Position numbers and translations under genes: made by a program
Shown here: piece by piece, positions 24,647 to 26,341 of the stretch
Layout: the number at the start of each line of letters is the position of its first letter
Position numbering within the stretch: the stretch's first letter is position 1
Source of the DNA: DATAMF01 sp964472565
GTDB taxonomy: Bacteria; Chloroflexota; Anaerolineae; Aggregatilineales; Aggregatilineaceae
DNA: 26,341 nucleotides
Assembly (NCBI GenBank): GCA_964472565.1
Contig: CAYYNB010000078.1
Coordinates: forward strand, 1 to 26,341
Direction: 5' to 3'
The notes under the pieces: generated by a model
Database searches by the model: none
What the model was told of the DNA's origin: nothing
What the model saw: only the letters and a program-made list of their open reading frames with translations

Positions 24647-24647
24647 G

Positions 24648-25223
24648 GTGACTCACCAGGAATTCGAAGTGGTTGGTGAAGCAACGAATGGGCAAGAAGC
24701 GACAGAACTTGCGCTCATTGTAAATCCTGATGTTCTATTACTTGAGGTGGGCATTCCATCGGCAGAGATTTACCGGATTATCCAGCAGTATACGAATGGG
24801 ATCGACCTCGAAATGAAAGTGTTGGTTCTTACTTACCATCGTAGTTCTGAGTTGATCGAAAAATCCTTAAAAGAAGGTGCACGGGGATATGTTTTGAAGG
24901 ACGAAAGCCCGGATGTTCTGATCGAAGCCATCAGGATGATCAAACGTGGAAAAATATGGCTAAGCCCTGCTTCAGCCGAGCTGGTAGCTACTAAATTAGC
25001 GCGGAAGCACGACAAAGTGGAATTTCCAATATTGACCGAGCGAGAATTGGAAATCCTCAAACGCCTTGGACAGGGCCAAAGTAATTATCAGATTGCCGAG
25101 GGATTATGTATCGCAGAACGAACTGTACGATATCATATGGAAAAGGTGTTGAACAAATTGGATGCCAACAACCGTGTTGAAGCTGTCGCGAAAGCTTCGC
25201 AAAATGGATGGTTTATTCTATAA
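24648..25223 (+). pseudogene. NarL/LuxR-type response regulator lacking the start of its receiver domain
   Basis: The frame begins abruptly at QEFEVVGEATNGQEA, which corresponds to about residue 25-30 of normal NarL-family regulators. The first strand with its acidic pair is missing, and an in-frame TAG lies directly before the GTG at 24648. The phosphorylation site, normally LLDxxMP, reads LLLEVGIP, so Asp is replaced by Glu. The Thr (VLVLTYH) and Lys (GYVLKD) of the receiver are kept. The C-terminal LuxR HTH (LTERELEILKRLGQGQSNYQ, IAERTVRYHMEKVLNKL) looks intact. It is probably a gene cut by the element's insertion. A short DNA-binding protein could still be made, but no ribosome binding site is visible. 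Confidence 0.7.
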
Positions 25224-25466
25224 CTTTATTACCGCTTCATTTATCAATTGGAGTCTAAACCTAAAAGTCTAGCCTATCATACCCTCAACAGAAAGTTGTC
25301 CCTACCGATAAAGGAGGGACCGGAAAATGGATGTTAAGAAGGATCAGGAGGAATCGCCTCAGCGTCAGCCTTGACGATCTAGTTTGTCTCTGGGAAACTA
25401 TCATTAAAACAACTTTACATGGTCAATGTAGTACGACGGGTAAATAAGATTTTCCATCAAAACGAA
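25224..25466. other. Gene-poor stretch after the response regulator
   Basis: Contains one strong ribosome binding site (AAGGAGGGA, 25311-25319) leading into very short frames, listed separately. Nothing else is recognised until the promoter at 25467. Confidence 0.5.
25327..25374 (+). CDS. Possible 15-residue peptide behind a strong ribosome binding site
   Basis: ATG 25327 lies 7 bases after AAGGAGGGA and opens a frame for MDVKKDQEESPQRQP, ending at TGA 25372-25374. A competing frame starts at ATG 25331 and runs 38 codons to 25447 (MLRRIRRNRLSVSLDDLVCL at its start). Only the ribosome binding site supports either. It could also be the remnant start of a lost gene. Confidence 0.25.
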   Translation: MDVKKDQEESPQRQP

Positions 25467-25495
25467 TTGACAATGCTAAAATAGCATGATACTAT
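25467..25495 (+). promoter_or_regulatory. Promoter of the structured leader
   Basis: Consensus TTGACA (25467-25472), a 17-base spacer and TACTAT (25490-25495). Transcription would start near 25502 and run into the hairpin-rich leader. Confidence 0.6.
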
Positions 25496-25501
25496 AAGGG
25501 C

Positions 25502-25629
25502 ACAATCAAATATTCCTTGGCGATCGGTCGCCCTGTCCACCTTCGATAGCATAGATTCTAGAAGCGACCACCTGCGTGATGCCTGCTAAACCAGCAGACC
25601 TCTCTCGCAAGTGGTCGCTTTTTGTTTTC
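25502..25629 (+). ncRNA. Structured leader with terminator: attenuator or small RNA
   Basis: About 125 bases between a good promoter and a strong intrinsic terminator. The terminator stem is AAGCGACCAC with GTGGTCGCTT (25562-25571 / 25611-25620), extended after one mismatch by TGCG/CGCA. It carries an inner hairpin CTGCT/AGCAG and is followed by TTTTTGTTTT. Upstream, GGCGA-TCGG-TCGCC (25519-25532) forms a hairpin. Its GGTCGC (25526-25531) is also the exact complement of GCGACC in the terminator's left arm, so the two folds exclude each other. This is the layout of an attenuator or riboswitch for the gene at 25648. It does not match any riboswitch class known to me; an independent small RNA is the alternative. 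Confidence 0.55.
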
Positions 25630-25647
25630 TGAAATGGAGATTTGGTC

Positions 25648-26166
25648 ATGCACTTCAACATCAAAACCATCCTACTTCCTCTGGTCATCCTTCTCGCCGG
25701 CCTCGTCATCCTCACTTCTTTTCCCGGGATTATTGGATCACAGCAGGGATCATTGACCCCAACCCCAGCTGAAGATGACTTAGCAAAGGCAGCCGCAATT
25801 CAAGGGGCAACGGTCTTCTTCACGATTGACGAACTGGCCGGCAAGGATGCCTGGATAGAAAGCTTTTGTATGGTCAGTACGGATAGCGGATGCGCCTTCT
25901 ACAAATTGGGTTTATCCAAGCTGTGGAAACAATTTGAAGCCGCGCACACCTCGATCACTCCGACGATCCTTTCCAATGAGAAGGTAACTACTTTTCCGGA
26001 AAAGCAGGGTCAGCAAGTCTGGAAGCTGGAGATTGAATTATCGAAACCTCTTCCGGGGCGCAGCAGTTCCAAAGACACTGCCTACACACTCGTTGTTTTC
26101 GAGCAGGGAACCTGGAAATTCGATCGGTTCCTGACGCCAGATGAAGTGAACGGACTTTCCAGGTAA
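25648..26166 (+). CDS. Membrane-anchored hypothetical protein
   Basis: A 172-residue protein with one N-terminal hydrophobic segment (TILLPLVILLAGLVILTSFP) and no lipobox cysteine, so it is an anchor or an uncleaved signal. A short Pro/Thr linker (LTPTPAEDD) leads to a small extracytoplasmic domain, with two cysteines (SFCMVSTDSGCAF) that could form a disulfide. ATG 25648 was chosen because GGAG lies 8 bases upstream. It follows the leader and terminator at 25502-25629 and lies 6 bases before the next gene, so they form an operon controlled by readthrough of that terminator. The domain looks like a small NTF2-like or periplasmic accessory fold, but no family was recognised. Confidence 0.7.
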   Translation: MHFNIKTILLPLVILLAGLVILTSFPGIIGSQQGSLTPTPAEDDLAKAAAIQGATVFFTIDELAGKDAWIESFCMVSTDSGCAFYKLGLSKLWKQFEAAHTSITPTILSNEKVTTFPEKQGQQVWKLEIELSKPLPGRSSSKDTAYTLVVFEQGTWKFDRFLTPDEVNGLSR

Positions 26167-26172
26167 TCGAGG

Positions 26173-26341
26173 ATGAATATGAATCTGCCCTGCGCTTTAC
26201 GCAATACGGTTTTTGCCCTCCTGCTCGTAGCTCTACTCCTAAATGCAGGCCATCCAGTCATGGCTCAGGCAGATGGCGACTCGCCCTGGGGAGATGTTGT
26301 CGATGAAAACGGCCACCTCCGCTACGATGAACTGATTGACC
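26173..26341 (+). CDS. Secreted hypothetical protein (3' end outside window)
   Basis: The frame starts at ATG 26173 (or ATG 26179, better spaced from GAGG at 26169) and is still open at the window end. It begins with a clear signal peptide (TVFALLLVALLLNAGHPVMA, with cleavage likely after AQA). The mature part then starts DGDSPWGDVVDENGHLRYDE. It is co-transcribed with the membrane-anchored protein before it. The function cannot be judged from 56 codons. Confidence 0.7.
   Translation, partial: MNMNLPCALRNTVFALLLVALLLNAGHPVMAQADGDSPWGDVVDENGHLRYDELID

Larger units (their letters stand above)
16615..24647. mobile_element. Integrated mobile element (integrase, excisionase-like, rolling-circle Rep, cargo operon and motif array)
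   Basis: The segment runs from a perfect hairpin beside a gene lacking its 5' end to the point where a response-regulator gene loses its 5' end. It contains a packed set of small phage-like genes (16883-18629), a 2.8-kb motif array, a rolling-circle-type replication initiator, an excisionase-like HTH protein and a tyrosine integrase, all on the + strand. No capsid, tail, portal, Zot-type ATPase or conjugation gene is present. It is therefore a replicating satellite, integrative plasmid or degraded filamentous-phage-like element rather than a complete phage. Exact att repeats were not found, so both ends are estimates. Confidence 0.7.

Overview
The window reads as a piece of a bacterial chromosome of moderate-to-high GC, most like an anaerobic Chloroflexota (Anaerolineae-type) genome. 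That assignment is an inference. It rests on the Pro/Ser/Thr-rich linker behind a lipobox, the peptide-type ABC importer surrounded by glycoside hydrolases, and a regulator resembling MmyB-type ligand-binding domains. No rRNA, tRNA, CRISPR array or insertion sequence was seen.

Layout. (1) 1-9109, + strand: a fructan/sucrose utilisation operon. It has two Dpp/Opp-type permeases (the first cut by the window edge), a lipoprotein GH32 beta-fructosidase, two ATPases, then two GH32 enzymes without export signals. The likely flow is surface trimming of fructans by the lipoprotein, import of fructo-oligosaccharides by the ABC system and cytoplasmic hydrolysis. A bidirectional hairpin at 9261-9289 separates this from (2) 9322-11761, - strand: a two-gene operon with an EIIC-like fructose-family permease fused to an unknown Gly-rich N-terminal domain, plus a phosphate-binding TIM-barrel protein. 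(3) 11762-16381: a possible ligand-binding regulator preceded by overlapping palindromes, a 34-bp perfect palindrome, a 24-residue Lys/Asp peptide with a near-ideal ribosome binding site, a decayed gene fragment, a HAD phosphatase, a divergent MarR/cupin pair and a TPR protein.

(4) About 16615-24647: an integrated mobile element. It starts at a perfect 16-bp-stem hairpin next to a gene lacking its 5' end. Five tightly packed small genes follow (thioredoxin, unknown, HNH-like, unknown, HEALH zincin-like). Then comes about 2.8 kb with no convincing gene, followed by a rolling-circle-type replication initiator, a small excisionase-like HTH protein and a tyrosine integrase. The non-coding stretch is the most striking object in the window. 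The 6-mer GAATCG (either strand) occurs 27 times between 18641 and 21409, where about 1.4 would be expected by chance, with an extended consensus RGAATCGS, mixed orientation and unrelated sequence between sites.

(5) 24648-26341: a LuxR-type response regulator missing the start of its receiver domain exactly where the element ends, a promoter-leader-terminator unit that looks like an attenuator or small RNA, a membrane-anchored protein, and the start of a secreted protein cut by the window end.

All family assignments are from motif reading by eye; no database search was possible.
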